Positions 54,126 to 63,943 of a DNA stretch of 64,000 nt are shown one piece after another; position 1 is the stretch's first letter; every line of letters begins with the position of its first letter. The notes under the pieces are model-generated. The model did no database searches. It had not been told where the DNA came from and saw only the letters and a list, made by a program, of their open reading frames with translations. Source of the stretch: an uncultured Christensenellaceae bacterium (GTDB taxonomy: Bacteria > Bacillota > Clostridia > Christensenellales > UBA3700); assembly GCA_910588015.1 (NCBI GenBank), contig CAJUOK010000005.1, forward strand, positions 1 to 64,000, written 5' to 3'. Position numbers and translations under genes: made by a program.

Positions 54126-55526
54126 ATGGAATGCTTTAATTGCGGACAAGAAAACAATGAAGACGCCGTTTTCTGCAAACAATGCGGATTGCGAGTCGAC
54201 GGCAAAGTAGCGTGTCAAAAATGCAATCGATTGATTGATTACGACTCGCGGTTCTGCGAATTCTGCGGAAATTCGCGTAAAGAAGACTCGGAAGAAACCT
54301 ATACGGATACCGTCGAAACCGACGAGCCACGAGTCGACAATTCAATTAATACTGCCAGATTAAAATTGGGAAAGAAAAAGATATTTGAAATATGCAGCGG
54401 CATATTCTTTATGTTTGCGGTATTTTTCTCATTACTTTTTACGTTTTTTATAGGACTGAAAGTAAATAACGCAAAATTTATGGTTCCAGACGAAAACGCA
54501 AATTATTTGAAATCTTTGAACATCTTCTATTATTTCGGCGAGTGTTACGCCAATGCCGATTTAATAAAAGACTACCCCTCATTCTACGTATCAAATTACT
54601 ATTTCACATCGGTTATAGGCACTCTGCTGTCAATAGCAATTATCGTCACTGTAATAATTTTTGCTATTATTGCTACAATTAGATATATCAATTATATAAA
54701 CGGCAAATCTCAAAAATCTTATTCGACTTTTTCTTTGGCTACTACGGTATCTTTTATTATCGGAGCCACTCTATTCTACTCGTTCAACTGCGCAACCTCT
54801 TACAAATCCGGAACGGAAATGAAAGTAATACTCAATGATTACACAATTGCAGGCGCGGTTTTGACAACGCTGTTTACCGTGCTCGCTTGTTTATTCAAAA
54901 CAGCTGCTTTAGGCAAAATATTGACGTCTCAACAAAATTTACGCAAATTCTGTTTTTCTGCTTTGAGTATAGTTTTGCTTGCTTTTATAGCGACGTTAAT
55001 TGCCTCGCCGTCCATAATTATAAAAGCCCAAAACAATTATGAAATGTCATTTAATTCTCTAAGCGCTATGACAATGTTGAGCGTATTATATCTTACCAAA
55101 AACTTATCGGGAGTTGCAAGCGGTACAGTCACCTCTAAATACTCGGAAGCTCCTATAGAAATTTATACAAACCTTATAATCGCGTTTATAATAGAAATCG
55201 CAATGATTGTTATGGTTATACTGATGATTGCCACTTTGCTGAAAAATCTATCGAACAACAACAAACAGAGCAACTTAAGAAGTTTGGGAATAAGTATCTC
55301 CGGCTGTATATTATCAATAGCATATATGATTATAACGTTGACTGCAGAAAAAGAATTCGTCGATTATTTGGATTCCGAAATCTTGGAATACTCGTTCAAC
55401 ATCGCCCCGTTAATTTTACCGGTTGTTGTGAGCGTAATATATTTGGCAACAGAGATTGTTCATTTTACAACCAACGTAAGCGCCAAGATGAGAAAGTTTG
55501 AGACGGAAGATATCTTTAATCGTTAA
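54126..55526 (+). CDS. Double-zinc-ribbon multispanning membrane protein, paralogue 2
   Basis: A 466-residue paralogue of the 52388-53644 product. The zinc ribbons read MECFNCGQENNEDAVFCKQC and CQKCNRLIDYDSRFCEFCG. After the charged linker there are about eight membrane helices, with some loops longer than in paralogue 1. The start follows AAGGAGAACTAT. Its promoter lies under a palindrome next to the XRE gene. Function is unknown. Confidence 0.87.
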   Translation: MECFNCGQENNEDAVFCKQCGLRVDGKVACQKCNRLIDYDSRFCEFCGNSRKEDSEETYTDTVETDEPRVDNSINTARLKLGKKKIFEICSGIFFMFAVFFSLLFTFFIGLKVNNAKFMVPDENANYLKSLNIFYYFGECYANADLIKDYPSFYVSNYYFTSVIGTLLSIAIIVTVIIFAIIATIRYINYINGKSQKSYSTFSLATTVSFIIGATLFYSFNCATSYKSGTEMKVILNDYTIAGAVLTTLFTVLACLFKTAALGKILTSQQNLRKFCFSALSIVLLAFIATLIASPSIIIKAQNNYEMSFNSLSAMTMLSVLYLTKNLSGVASGTVTSKYSEAPIEIYTNLIIAFIIEIAMIVMVILMIATLLKNLSNNNKQSNLRSLGISISGCILSIAYMIITLTAEKEFVDYLDSEILEYSFNIAPLILPVVVSVIYLATEIVHFTTNVSAKMRKFETEDIFNR

Positions 55527-55570
55527 TTCATCCGTCAACATTAACTAACCAATAAATAACAATCGCTATA

Positions 55571-55609
55571 AAATAAACACGGCGCTCAAAAAGAGCGTCG
55601 TGTTTATTT
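55571..55609. terminator. Bidirectional terminator between paralogue 2 and iolG
   Basis: Stem of 17 bp with one mismatch, AAATAAACACGGCGCTC / GAGCGTCGTGTTTATTT, five-base loop. It can end both the zinc-ribbon gene and the iol operon, whose last stop is at 55650. Confidence 0.85.
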
Positions 55610-55649
55610 AGGGGTAAATTATAAAAAACATATTTTGGATTAATGCAAT

Positions 55650-56663
55650 TTATTTATAAATCTCTTCAAGTTTTACAGGTCTTCCCTCTTGCAGAGATTT
55701 CTTTGCGGCTACGCCGATAACTACAGACTGAAGTCCGTCGTCGATGCCTACGGGCACTTCCTTATCGTTGACTATACAATCTATAAACTGACTGATTTCG
55801 TTGACGTATGCCTGCATATATCTTTCCAAAAAGAACAACAACGGTTTTTCTGCCGTAACTCCGTCGCAATTAGATAATACCGCATTAGACGCGCAATCGT
55901 TGGTAATTGCCACTTGACCGAGTTCTCCAAAAGCCTCGGCTCTTTGGTCGTAACCGTATGTAGCTCTGCGGCAATTGTCAATTACAGCCAAAGCTCCGCT
56001 CTTAAGTCTCAACGTGATGACTGCCGTGTCTATATCGCCGGTTTCTCCGATTGCTTTGTCAACCATAACTCCGCCCATAGCAAACACGCTGTCCACTTCT
56101 TCTCCCGAAAGATATCTCACCATATCGAAATCGTGAATGGTCATATCAAGGAATATTCCTCCGCTGACTTTGATATAAGACACGGGAGGAGCTCCGGGGT
56201 CTCTCGAACAAATCTTGAGCACGTTGAGCGCGCCTATCTTTCCTTGCTTAACAGCCTCTCTGACTGCAGCGAAATTGTGGTCAAAACGACGGTTGAATCC
56301 CACTTGATATTTAATCTTGCTGCCTTGCAACGCTTTTTTAACTTCCTCAATCTTGGCTATATCGTGGTCAACGGGTTTTTCGCAGAATATATGTTTTCCC
56401 GCCTTAATAGCCTCGATAGATATCGGCGCGTGAGTGTCGGTAGACGAACAAATAAGCACCGCGTCAATATCTTTATCGTTGAGAATATCTCTATAATCTT
56501 TAGTGGTCTTCTCAACGCCCATATCTTTGAGCCACTTTTCCGTTTCTTGATTCATAAACGGGTCTGCAACGGTTTTGACGGTTGCTCCCTTTACGTAACA
56601 CATAATGGACTCGCAGTGCACTTTACCTATTCTTCCTGCGCCGATAATTCCAATATTAATCAT
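55650..56663 (-). CDS. iolG: Inositol 2-dehydrogenase
   Basis: Oxidises myo-inositol to scyllo-inosose with NAD, the first step of the pathway. The 337 residues have a Rossmann domain (GIIGAGRIGKVHCESI, residues 5-20), the EKPVDHD motif with the catalytic lysine, and the C-terminal GFO/IDH/MocA domain (GGIFLDMTIHDFDMVRYLSG with Asp and His). Last gene of the iol operon; the start follows AGAGGTGTAAA. Specificity is inferred from the operon. Confidence 0.93.
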   Translation of the reverse strand: MINIGIIGAGRIGKVHCESIMCYVKGATVKTVADPFMNQETEKWLKDMGVEKTTKDYRDILNDKDIDAVLICSSTDTHAPISIEAIKAGKHIFCEKPVDHDIAKIEEVKKALQGSKIKYQVGFNRRFDHNFAAVREAVKQGKIGALNVLKICSRDPGAPPVSYIKVSGGIFLDMTIHDFDMVRYLSGEEVDSVFAMGGVMVDKAIGETGDIDTAVITLRLKSGALAVIDNCRRATYGYDQRAEAFGELGQVAITNDCASNAVLSNCDGVTAEKPLLFFLERYMQAYVNEISQFIDCIVNDKEVPVGIDDGLQSVVIGVAAKKSLQEGRPVKLEEIYK

Positions 56664-56725
56664 TTTACACCTCTATAATTTTCATTATTCATTATAAAAA
56701 TCCGCAAGATTTTATTGATTGCGAA

Positions 56726-58234
56726 TTAGATTGTACCGTCCCAAGTAGACACCTTCGTCGACTTCGCCTCGTGTTCGTCAAACCAATGAGTGGTGACCGT
56801 CTTGCTATCCGTATAGAACTTAAACGAATCTCTGCCAAGGCAGTGCAAATCTCCAAAGAACGAATACTTATGACCCGTAAACGAGAATACGCCTACTGGT
56901 ACGGGAATACCCACGTTTACGCCTACCATACCGCCGTGCGTATAACGAACGAACTCTCTTGCGTAATAACCGTTTTGGGTATAAATTACAGAACCGTTGG
57001 CAAAAGGATTTGCGTTCATTACCTCAAGACCTTCTTCGAAGTTCTTAACTCTCTTTATACAAAGCACCGGTCCGAATATCTCTCTCTGTCCAACCGTCAT
57101 TTCACTTGTAACGTTGTCAAATATTGTCGGCGCAAGATAAAATCCATTTTCATAGCCTTTGACTTTTACGCCTCTGCCGTCAAGCACCAATTTTGCGCCT
57201 TCGTCTATGCCTTTTTGTATCCACGCTTCGACGCTCTTCTTGTGTTCGGCGCTGTATACGGGACCAAGATTGGTAGTCTTGTCGTATGCGGGACCTACTT
57301 TGATTTTGCTTGCCAAAGCCACAAGTTTTTCCACCAATTTATCGGCAATACTTTCCTGCGCAACCACGACAGGCAAAGCCATACATCTCTCTCCCGCGCA
57401 ACCGTACGTAGCATTGATAATACCCGCCGCCGTTCTGTCTAGTGCGGCGTCTTCGAGCACCAACGCGTGATTCTTTGCCTCGCAAAGACACTGCACTCTC
57501 TTGCCGTATTTTGCCGCCGTCTCGTAAATATATCTGCCGACCGTCGTTGAACCTACAAAAGTGATACCCACAACCTTTTGATTGGATATAAGCTCTTGAG
57601 TATCGTTGCGGTCGCAACTTACTATATTGAGCACTCCGTCGGGAAGTCCCGCCTCTTTGTATAGCTCTGCTATTCTCAAAGAGGTCATAGGCGTCGCGCC
57701 TGCGACCTTAAGCACTATTGCGTTGCCGCACGCAATACACACAGGAGCCATCCATCCCATAGGTATCATAGCGGGAAAATTGAACGGCGCAATGCCGACG
57801 AACACGCCCATAGATTCTCTATACAACACGGTGTCATAACCGCTAGACGCGTCCATAAGGCTTTCCCCTTGCAATAGCGACGGCATAGAACAAGCAAGTT
57901 CCGTGCCCTCTTTTGCCTTGAGAATATCGCCTTTGCTCTCTTCCCAATTCTTGCCGTGTTCGGTGGCGCAAAGTTCAACAAGCTCGTCCATATGCTCTAT
58001 TAGCAAGTCTCTCACTTTATAAAGTATCTGCACTCTTTTTATCACAGGTACTTTCGACCATTTCTTATACGCTTCGTGCGCGTTGTCTATTACTTTGCTG
58101 ACCTCTGCCGTCGTACAACGCGGCATTTGAGCAATCTGCTCGCCCGTAGACGGATTGAAAACAGGATAATACTTATCCGTTGTCGATTGAACGAACTCGT
58201 TGTTGGTAAAATATCCGAGCGTCTTTATTTTCAT
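56726..58234 (-). CDS. iolA: CoA-acylating methylmalonate-semialdehyde dehydrogenase
   Basis: Converts malonate semialdehyde to acetyl-CoA and CO2, the last step of inositol breakdown. The 502 residues are typical of the MmsA/IolA aldehyde dehydrogenases. The nucleophile is the Cys of YGCAGERCMALPV; GSTTVGRYI is the NAD-binding loop. The start follows AGGAGGATATAGAT. It lies between iolE and iolG. Confidence 0.95.
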   Translation of the reverse strand: MKIKTLGYFTNNEFVQSTTDKYYPVFNPSTGEQIAQMPRCTTAEVSKVIDNAHEAYKKWSKVPVIKRVQILYKVRDLLIEHMDELVELCATEHGKNWEESKGDILKAKEGTELACSMPSLLQGESLMDASSGYDTVLYRESMGVFVGIAPFNFPAMIPMGWMAPVCIACGNAIVLKVAGATPMTSLRIAELYKEAGLPDGVLNIVSCDRNDTQELISNQKVVGITFVGSTTVGRYIYETAAKYGKRVQCLCEAKNHALVLEDAALDRTAAGIINATYGCAGERCMALPVVVAQESIADKLVEKLVALASKIKVGPAYDKTTNLGPVYSAEHKKSVEAWIQKGIDEGAKLVLDGRGVKVKGYENGFYLAPTIFDNVTSEMTVGQREIFGPVLCIKRVKNFEEGLEVMNANPFANGSVIYTQNGYYAREFVRYTHGGMVGVNVGIPVPVGVFSFTGHKYSFFGDLHCLGRDSFKFYTDSKTVTTHWFDEHEAKSTKVSTWDGTI

Positions 58235-58286
58235 ATCTATATCCTCCTAATCTCAAACAATATTATTCTTACCGAATTATCGGCGA

Positions 58287-59180
58287 TTAAATTTTGGCTT
58301 TGTCTTTTATGTATTTTCTCGCTTTGAGCGCATACTCAAACGGATTGGCTATTGCAGGGTCTTGTTCGGCTTCCACTATCATCCATCCTCGATAATCGGC
58401 TCTGTCGAGAATATCGAAAACAGGCGCAAAATCTATACAGCCGTCGCCAGGTACGGTAAAAGCTCCCTCGCGTACGCCTTGCAAGAACGAAAGCTTTTTT
58501 TCTTTGACTCTTTTGACAACGTCGGGACGTATATCTTTGAGGTGAACGTGCTTTACTCTGTCGACGTGTTTTGCCAAAACTTGCAAATAATCCTGCCCGC
58601 AGTACGCAAGATGACCGCTGTCGAAAAGCAACGAGAATTTATTACTATCCGTCATTTCCATCATTTTATCAATCTCTTCCGCCGTCTGCACAACAGTGCC
58701 CATATGATGATGGTATACCAAAGATATGCCCATAGATTCGGCAATATCCCCGAGTCTATTCATACCTTTTGCAAACTTCTCCCATTCGCTGCCGCTCATC
58801 TCGTATTTGCAGTCGAACACGGGGGTGTTCATTTGTCCCTGTATGCTATAGCTTTGCTCCGACGCGCCGATTCTATCTGCGCCCATAGCTTTGAGAAATT
58901 TGCATTGCTCGATAAAATCGCGCTCGACTTCTTCCATAGGCTTTGTAAGCACAAATGACGAAAACCACTGATTGGCAATCTTAAGACCTCTGATTTCCAA
59001 AGCTTTTTTAAGCGTAGCTACGTCTTTGGGATATTTATTTCCAACTTCGCAACCTTGGAATCCTGCCAACGCCATTTCGCTTACGCATTGCTCGAAGGTG
59101 TTTTCTCCTCCCAAATCAGGCATATCGTCGTTTGTCCAAGCTATCGGCGCAATGCCCAACTTAACGTTTTCCTTATTCAT
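58287..59180 (-). CDS. iolE: Inosose dehydratase
   Basis: Dehydrates scyllo-inosose to 3D-(3,5/4)-trihydroxycyclohexane-1,2-dione. It is a TIM-barrel sugar isomerase-like protein of 297 residues, KLGIAPIAWTNDDMPDLGGE being the characteristic IolE beginning. Metal ligands are suggested by YHHHMGTVVQT, LFDSGHLAY, VHLKDIRPD and VEAEQDP. It is 17 bases downstream of iolD. Confidence 0.96.
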   Translation of the reverse strand: MNKENVKLGIAPIAWTNDDMPDLGGENTFEQCVSEMALAGFQGCEVGNKYPKDVATLKKALEIRGLKIANQWFSSFVLTKPMEEVERDFIEQCKFLKAMGADRIGASEQSYSIQGQMNTPVFDCKYEMSGSEWEKFAKGMNRLGDIAESMGISLVYHHHMGTVVQTAEEIDKMMEMTDSNKFSLLFDSGHLAYCGQDYLQVLAKHVDRVKHVHLKDIRPDVVKRVKEKKLSFLQGVREGAFTVPGDGCIDFAPVFDILDRADYRGWMIVEAEQDPAIANPFEYALKARKYIKDKAKI

Positions 59181-59197
59181 AATTCACCTTATTAATA

Positions 59198-61117
59198 TCA
59201 ATATTTTCTTGCTTTTTCAAGCATTTCTTTCTTTTCGTTCAACGCGGTTTTTTCTTTTGCGTTTCTGGGATTTTGCGTACATCCCACATTCCACCAACCG
59301 TCGTATCCGTGCGTCATTGATTTCGGCAAAACCTTGATATCTATCAACGTAGGTTTAGTCTGCTTCAAACTGTCGGCAATAGCTTCTTCAAGCTCTTTTG
59401 CGTTTCGCGCAGTATAGGTAACGAAGCCGTAACCCTTTGCGCACATAGCGTAGTCTATATTCAAAAATTCGCCTTCTCTTATAGGTTTGTCTGCTTCTCT
59501 GTATCTCAACTCCGTACAAAGAGAATCCACTCCCTGTCCCATCTGCAAATTATTGATGCAACCGAACGACGCGTTGTCAAAAAGCAACACGTTGATTTTT
59601 ATTCCTTCTTGAATTGCCGTAACCATTTCGCTGTGCAACATCAAATAGCTTCCGTCTCCGACCATAGCGTAAACTTCTTTGTCGGGACGCGCCATCTTGC
59701 TTCCAAGACAGCCTGCGATTTCATACCCCATACAGGAATATCCGTATTCCATATTATAACTGTCTTTTTCATCGCTGGTCCACATTCTCTGCAAATCGCC
59801 GGGCAAACTGCCTGCCGAACCTACTATTATGGCATCGTTGGGTATACAACGTCTAATCACGCCTATAGCCGCAGTCTGCGCCATTGCTTTTCCGTGAGCT
59901 TTTACAAAAGCTTCTATAGCGTCCGGCATACGGTCTTGGATTTCCGGCTCGTACGCGCCGTCGGCAGTAATGCCGACCAGTCTTTGCATTTCCTTGTCCC
60001 AATTCTCTTTTGCTTTGGATATTTCGCCTGTATAACAGCTTTTATAATCTCCCAACAATTCGTCAACTGCGGTAATTCCCGCTTTTGCGTCTCCCACAGC
60101 TTTTATCGCGTCGAGCTTGGAAGCGTGAAAATCCGACATATTCAACGCGGCGACTTTTTTATCTGCGTAAAGCGATTTTGACGCAGTGGTAAAGTCGGTA
60201 AATCTAGTTCCCACAGCGATAATCAAATCACAGTCTTTTGCAAGAGTATTAGCCGAAGAATTGCCTGTAACGCCTATACCTCCAACGTTGAGGTAATGCG
60301 AAGACTCGATTGCCGTTTTACCTGCCTGCGTTTCGCAAAACGGTATATTATGTCTTTCGCAGAATTTCGCAACGACGTCTCCAGCCTCGCTGTATTTGAC
60401 TCCGCCGCCGACAATAAGCAAGGGCTTTTTACTTTCTTTTATCGCCTGCGCCAAATCCGACAGTTCTTCGCTGACGGGCGTAGGACGGGTTATTCTGTGT
60501 ATGCGTTTTTTCAAAAACTCCTGCGGAAAATCATATACTTCTCCCTGCACGTCTTGCGGAAGCGCAATCGCAACTGCGCCCGTATGCGCAGGGTCAAGCA
60601 AAACTCTCATAGCGTTGAGCATTGCGCTCATAAGCATTTCCGGACGGGATATTCTGTCAAAATATCTGCTTACGGCTCTAAACGCATCGTTCGTCGTGAC
60701 TGTCGCGCTGTGAAGCTGTTCTATCTGCTGAAGTACGGGGTCGGGCTGACGAGTTGCAAACGTATCGCCCATAAAAAGCAAGAGCGGAATATTATTTGCA
60801 GTTGCCGTACCTGCCGCCGTAACCATATTTGCCGCTCCCGGACCGATAGAAGAAATACAAGGCATAATTTTACGTCTATTGTTTTGTTTTGCATAGGCAA
60901 TGGCGACTTGAGCCATACCTTGCTCGTTTTTGCCTTGATAAACTTTGAGCGAATGCTTTCCCATCGACAAAGCTTCGCCAACGCCTAATACGCAACCGTG
61001 ACCGAAAATCGTAAAAACTCCTTCTACAAATTTCGTTACCTGTCCGTCGAAACTGACGTATTGATTGTCCAAAAATCTTACGATAGCCTCGCCTACGCTC
61101 ATTCTTTCGCTTTTCAT
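59198..61117 (-). CDS. iolD: Trihydroxycyclohexane-1,2-dione acylhydrolase
   Basis: A thiamine diphosphate enzyme that opens the ring of the dione to 5-deoxy-glucuronate. The 639 residues contain the pyrimidine-binding domain (FGHGCVLGVGEALS), the central domain and the cofactor domain with GDGSYLMLHSE and LLFDNASFGCINN (GDG...NN motif). The start follows AGGAGGGAAT. Ten bases separate it from iolB. Confidence 0.97.
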   Translation of the reverse strand: MKSERMSVGEAIVRFLDNQYVSFDGQVTKFVEGVFTIFGHGCVLGVGEALSMGKHSLKVYQGKNEQGMAQVAIAYAKQNNRRKIMPCISSIGPGAANMVTAAGTATANNIPLLLFMGDTFATRQPDPVLQQIEQLHSATVTTNDAFRAVSRYFDRISRPEMLMSAMLNAMRVLLDPAHTGAVAIALPQDVQGEVYDFPQEFLKKRIHRITRPTPVSEELSDLAQAIKESKKPLLIVGGGVKYSEAGDVVAKFCERHNIPFCETQAGKTAIESSHYLNVGGIGVTGNSSANTLAKDCDLIIAVGTRFTDFTTASKSLYADKKVAALNMSDFHASKLDAIKAVGDAKAGITAVDELLGDYKSCYTGEISKAKENWDKEMQRLVGITADGAYEPEIQDRMPDAIEAFVKAHGKAMAQTAAIGVIRRCIPNDAIIVGSAGSLPGDLQRMWTSDEKDSYNMEYGYSCMGYEIAGCLGSKMARPDKEVYAMVGDGSYLMLHSEMVTAIQEGIKINVLLFDNASFGCINNLQMGQGVDSLCTELRYREADKPIREGEFLNIDYAMCAKGYGFVTYTARNAKELEEAIADSLKQTKPTLIDIKVLPKSMTHGYDGWWNVGCTQNPRNAKEKTALNEKKEMLEKARKY

Positions 61118-61126
61118 ATTCCCTCC

Positions 61127-61897
61127 TTATTTCTCCCAATACTCATATCTCTTGTCTACTATTCTCGTCTTATCCCACGGATTGTTGTCGAGATGTCTTA
61201 TCATCCAACAGCAATACATCGGATAACCGGGCGCAGTTACCTGAACGTGCGTTTTGCCCCCTGGGAAACAACCAACGCTGCCGTCTACGACTGTATGAGG
61301 CTGGAATTCGCCGATGAAACAAGCTCCGAAAGCTTCCGGAGTCGGCATTTTGTAATAATATACTTCGGGCTGCGGATGAGAGTGAGGAAGATAACTCCAC
61401 CATCTGCCCTGCCTTGCAATGACTTCTCCCACAACCAAATTGGAATAAGGCGCGTTGGAATAATCAAACACCGTATTGACGTCTCTTACTGCCGTGTTTT
61501 CCCAAAGTCCTTCGCAAGACACGCTTCTTATCACGTCTTTTTTGTCATAAAATTTGGACTCGAACTCTCTCTCGTTTGTCGTGGCGAGATATATAATTTC
61601 ACTGTCGGCAAAAGCATTGACCGTAATCGATTTACCTCGGCAAACGTGCATTGTGATTGGCAAGTCTTCATATACGTCTTTTCTTACGCCGCTCCCTATC
61701 AATTCTCCGCATTTCATTTCCACGGCGCCTTCGGTAAGAAGCACGCACATTTCCTTTTCTTTTTCGCTGTAAGTTACGCTCTCTCCCTTGGCAAGTTTTA
61801 CCACAAGAATATCCATAAGCATATCCTTGTTTTTGCCATCCATTTTAGCAAGAGTTTTGATTCCTTTTTTATTGAATTTTGGATAGTTAAACGCCAT
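61127..61897 (-). CDS. iolB: 5-deoxy-glucuronate isomerase
   Basis: Isomerises 5-deoxy-D-glucuronate to 5-dehydro-2-deoxy-D-gluconate. It has 256 residues of the bicupin IolB family; SYLPHSHPQPEVYYYKMP carries the metal-binding histidines. The start follows GGAGGCGGAT. Between iolC and iolD. Confidence 0.95.
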   Translation of the reverse strand: MAFNYPKFNKKGIKTLAKMDGKNKDMLMDILVVKLAKGESVTYSEKEKEMCVLLTEGAVEMKCGELIGSGVRKDVYEDLPITMHVCRGKSITVNAFADSEIIYLATTNEREFESKFYDKKDVIRSVSCEGLWENTAVRDVNTVFDYSNAPYSNLVVGEVIARQGRWWSYLPHSHPQPEVYYYKMPTPEAFGACFIGEFQPHTVVDGSVGCFPGGKTHVQVTAPGYPMYCCWMIRHLDNNPWDKTRIVDKRYEYWEK

Positions 61898-61996
61898 ATC
61901 CGCCTCCGTGTAGTCGCGTATCGATAATTTATATTAATCGACTTTATCGCATTTATGTAAATTGCAATTGATTTCAGCGCTATTCGTTAAATGCGC

Positions 61997-63013
61997 TCAA
62001 CCTCTTGCTATCATATCGCCAAACTGTTTTTTCTCGTCGGCTATAAATTTTTCAAGCTCTTCTACTGTCGGCATAAACTCAGAGCAACCGTGCGCCGAAA
62101 CAAGCATTGACGCAGAAGCCGAACCAAGCTCCAAGCAGTCCATTATGTCCTTGCCCTCAAACATTCCGTACATAAACGCCGAGCCGTAGCCGTCTCCGCC
62201 GCCGAACGACTTAAACGCCTCTACTGGGAAAGGCTTGATATTATATTTTTTGCCGTCGCAAGTGTGCGCCGTGCTGCCCTTTTTGCCGTGTTTGATTATG
62301 ACAATCTTTGCTTTTTTGCCAAACCAATATTTAGCAGTCGTATCGTCGTCCATATCGGGAGCAAAAATCGCCTGCGTCAAATCGTATTCTTCTCTCGAGC
62401 CCATTATAATATCGGCGTGCTCGGCTACAGCCGTATAGTAGACGGCGATTTCATCCTTGCTCTTCCAATTGTACGCGCGATAATCTATATCGAATACAAT
62501 TTTGGTATTATTCTTTTCCGCAAGTTGCATAGCCTTGAGACAAGCTTCTCTCGACGGGCTTTGCGCAAGCGCCGTTCCGGAAATCAAAATAGCCTTGGAA
62601 TTGGCGATATACGCTTCGTTTACGTCAGAAGGCTCGAGCATAAGGTCTGCAACTCCGTCTCTGTACATCAATATACTGCTCTCCGACGGAGAGAGAATTT
62701 CCGTAAATGTCAATCCGAGTTTCTCTCCGTTTGACGCCTTAGATACGCAAGATACGTCAATACCTTCTTTACAGAAAAAGTCCGTGACGTAATCGCCGAA
62801 TTGGTCGTCCGATACTTTGCCAATAAAACCGACTTTTTTTCCAAGTCTTGCAAGCCCTACCGCAACGTTTGCAGGAGAACCGCCCAAATATTTGCGATAT
62901 TCTTTGCTTTCAGACAGCGGTTTGAAATAATCCAGCGGATTGAAATCTATGGCGATTCTACCGATAAGAGTCAAATCGAATTTTCTGTCTTTTTCAAAAG
63001 TAACGTATTGCAT
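61997..63013 (-). CDS. iolC: 5-dehydro-2-deoxygluconokinase
   Basis: Phosphorylates the product of IolB. A PfkB-type ribokinase of 338 residues: YLGGSPANVAVGLARLGKKV near the N-terminus and FKSFGGGDGYGSAFMYGMFE with the catalytic Asp. The usual GAGD motif reads GGGD here, a variation seen in IolC proteins. Preceded by AGAGGTGGAC. Second gene of the operon. Confidence 0.95.
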   Translation of the reverse strand: MQYVTFEKDRKFDLTLIGRIAIDFNPLDYFKPLSESKEYRKYLGGSPANVAVGLARLGKKVGFIGKVSDDQFGDYVTDFFCKEGIDVSCVSKASNGEKLGLTFTEILSPSESSILMYRDGVADLMLEPSDVNEAYIANSKAILISGTALAQSPSREACLKAMQLAEKNNTKIVFDIDYRAYNWKSKDEIAVYYTAVAEHADIIMGSREEYDLTQAIFAPDMDDDTTAKYWFGKKAKIVIIKHGKKGSTAHTCDGKKYNIKPFPVEAFKSFGGGDGYGSAFMYGMFEGKDIMDCLELGSASASMLVSAHGCSEFMPTVEELEKFIADEKKQFGDMIARG

Positions 63014-63053
63014 TGTCCACCTCTTTTTAGGTAATTTAAATTATATTCGTATT

Positions 63054-63881
63054 CTATATACATTCGCAAAGTTTTATTATCTTTACTGCGGCATTCTGCA
63101 CTTCTTCTATGGCATACGGTAAATATGTTTTGGGGTCGTATGTCGCTTTTTCGCTTGCCAATCCGTTTTTTAATCCTTTGGTAAACGCCTGTCTAAGTTG
63201 AGTAGCAAAATTTATTTTGCTTATTCCCGCGCCTATGCATTGTCTTATCACTTCGTCTGACAAACCGCTTGCTCCGTGCAAAACAAGCGGAACGTCAACT
63301 TCATTTGCAATTTCCTTTATTCTGTCCACAGCTATATGCGGAGTGCCTTTATATACTCCGTGCGCAGTTCCTACGCCAATCGCCAAACTGTCTGCTTTTG
63401 TAAGCTCGACGAATTTTACAGCCTCGTCAACCTCTGTATATTTTATCTTTGCTTGGGTTTCTTCTTTGCCGCCTATAGACCCAAGCTCGGCCTCAACGCT
63501 CACGCCTCTTGGATGCGCCATTTCTACCACCTGCTTTGTCAATTCGACGTTTTTATCGAATTCGAGCATAGAGCCGTCAATCATAACGGAAGTATAGCCT
63601 GCGTCTATACAATCTTTGCATATCTGAATATCGCCGCCGTGGTCAAGATGAATTGAAATATCTGCAGCCCCAGTGTAATTGGCTTTTACAAGCGCAGAAT
63701 AAGTAGCGACGCCGCCGTATTTCAGCGTGCGAGGTATCGTCTGAACAATAATAGGTTTGGAAAGTAAACTTGCGGCGTTCAATACGCCCAAAACGCTTTC
63801 GAGATTATCTACGTTAAAAGCCGGTACGGCGTACCCGTCCTTCTTTGCCTTTATCAACAATTCGTTGTTAGTAACAAGCAT
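63054..63881 (-). CDS. iolJ: Class II aldolase for 2-deoxy-5-keto-gluconate 6-phosphate
   Basis: Splits the IolC product into dihydroxyacetone phosphate and malonate semialdehyde. The 275 residues belong to the fructose-bisphosphate aldolase class II family: zinc ligands in SIHLDHGGD, VEAELGSIGGKEE, and LVLHGASGLSDE. First gene of the iol operon, which fixes IolJ as the likely role rather than a glycolytic aldolase. The start follows GGGAGAA. Confidence 0.92.
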   Translation of the reverse strand: MLVTNNELLIKAKKDGYAVPAFNVDNLESVLGVLNAASLLSKPIIVQTIPRTLKYGGVATYSALVKANYTGAADISIHLDHGGDIQICKDCIDAGYTSVMIDGSMLEFDKNVELTKQVVEMAHPRGVSVEAELGSIGGKEETQAKIKYTEVDEAVKFVELTKADSLAIGVGTAHGVYKGTPHIAVDRIKEIANEVDVPLVLHGASGLSDEVIRQCIGAGISKINFATQLRQAFTKGLKNGLASEKATYDPKTYLPYAIEEVQNAAVKIIKLCECI

Positions 63882-63914
63882 TTTCGATTTCTCCCAAAAT
63901 CATAATATACTATT

Positions 63915-63943
63915 ATTATACAAGTACGGTTATGCATTGTCAA
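63915..63943 (-). promoter_or_regulatory. Promoter of the iol operon
   Basis: On the minus strand a full consensus TTGACA (63938-63943), a 17-base spacer and TATAAT (63915-63920), 34 bases before the iolJ start. Such a strong promoter implies negative control, but no clear operator palindrome or cre box was recognised. Confidence 0.9.
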
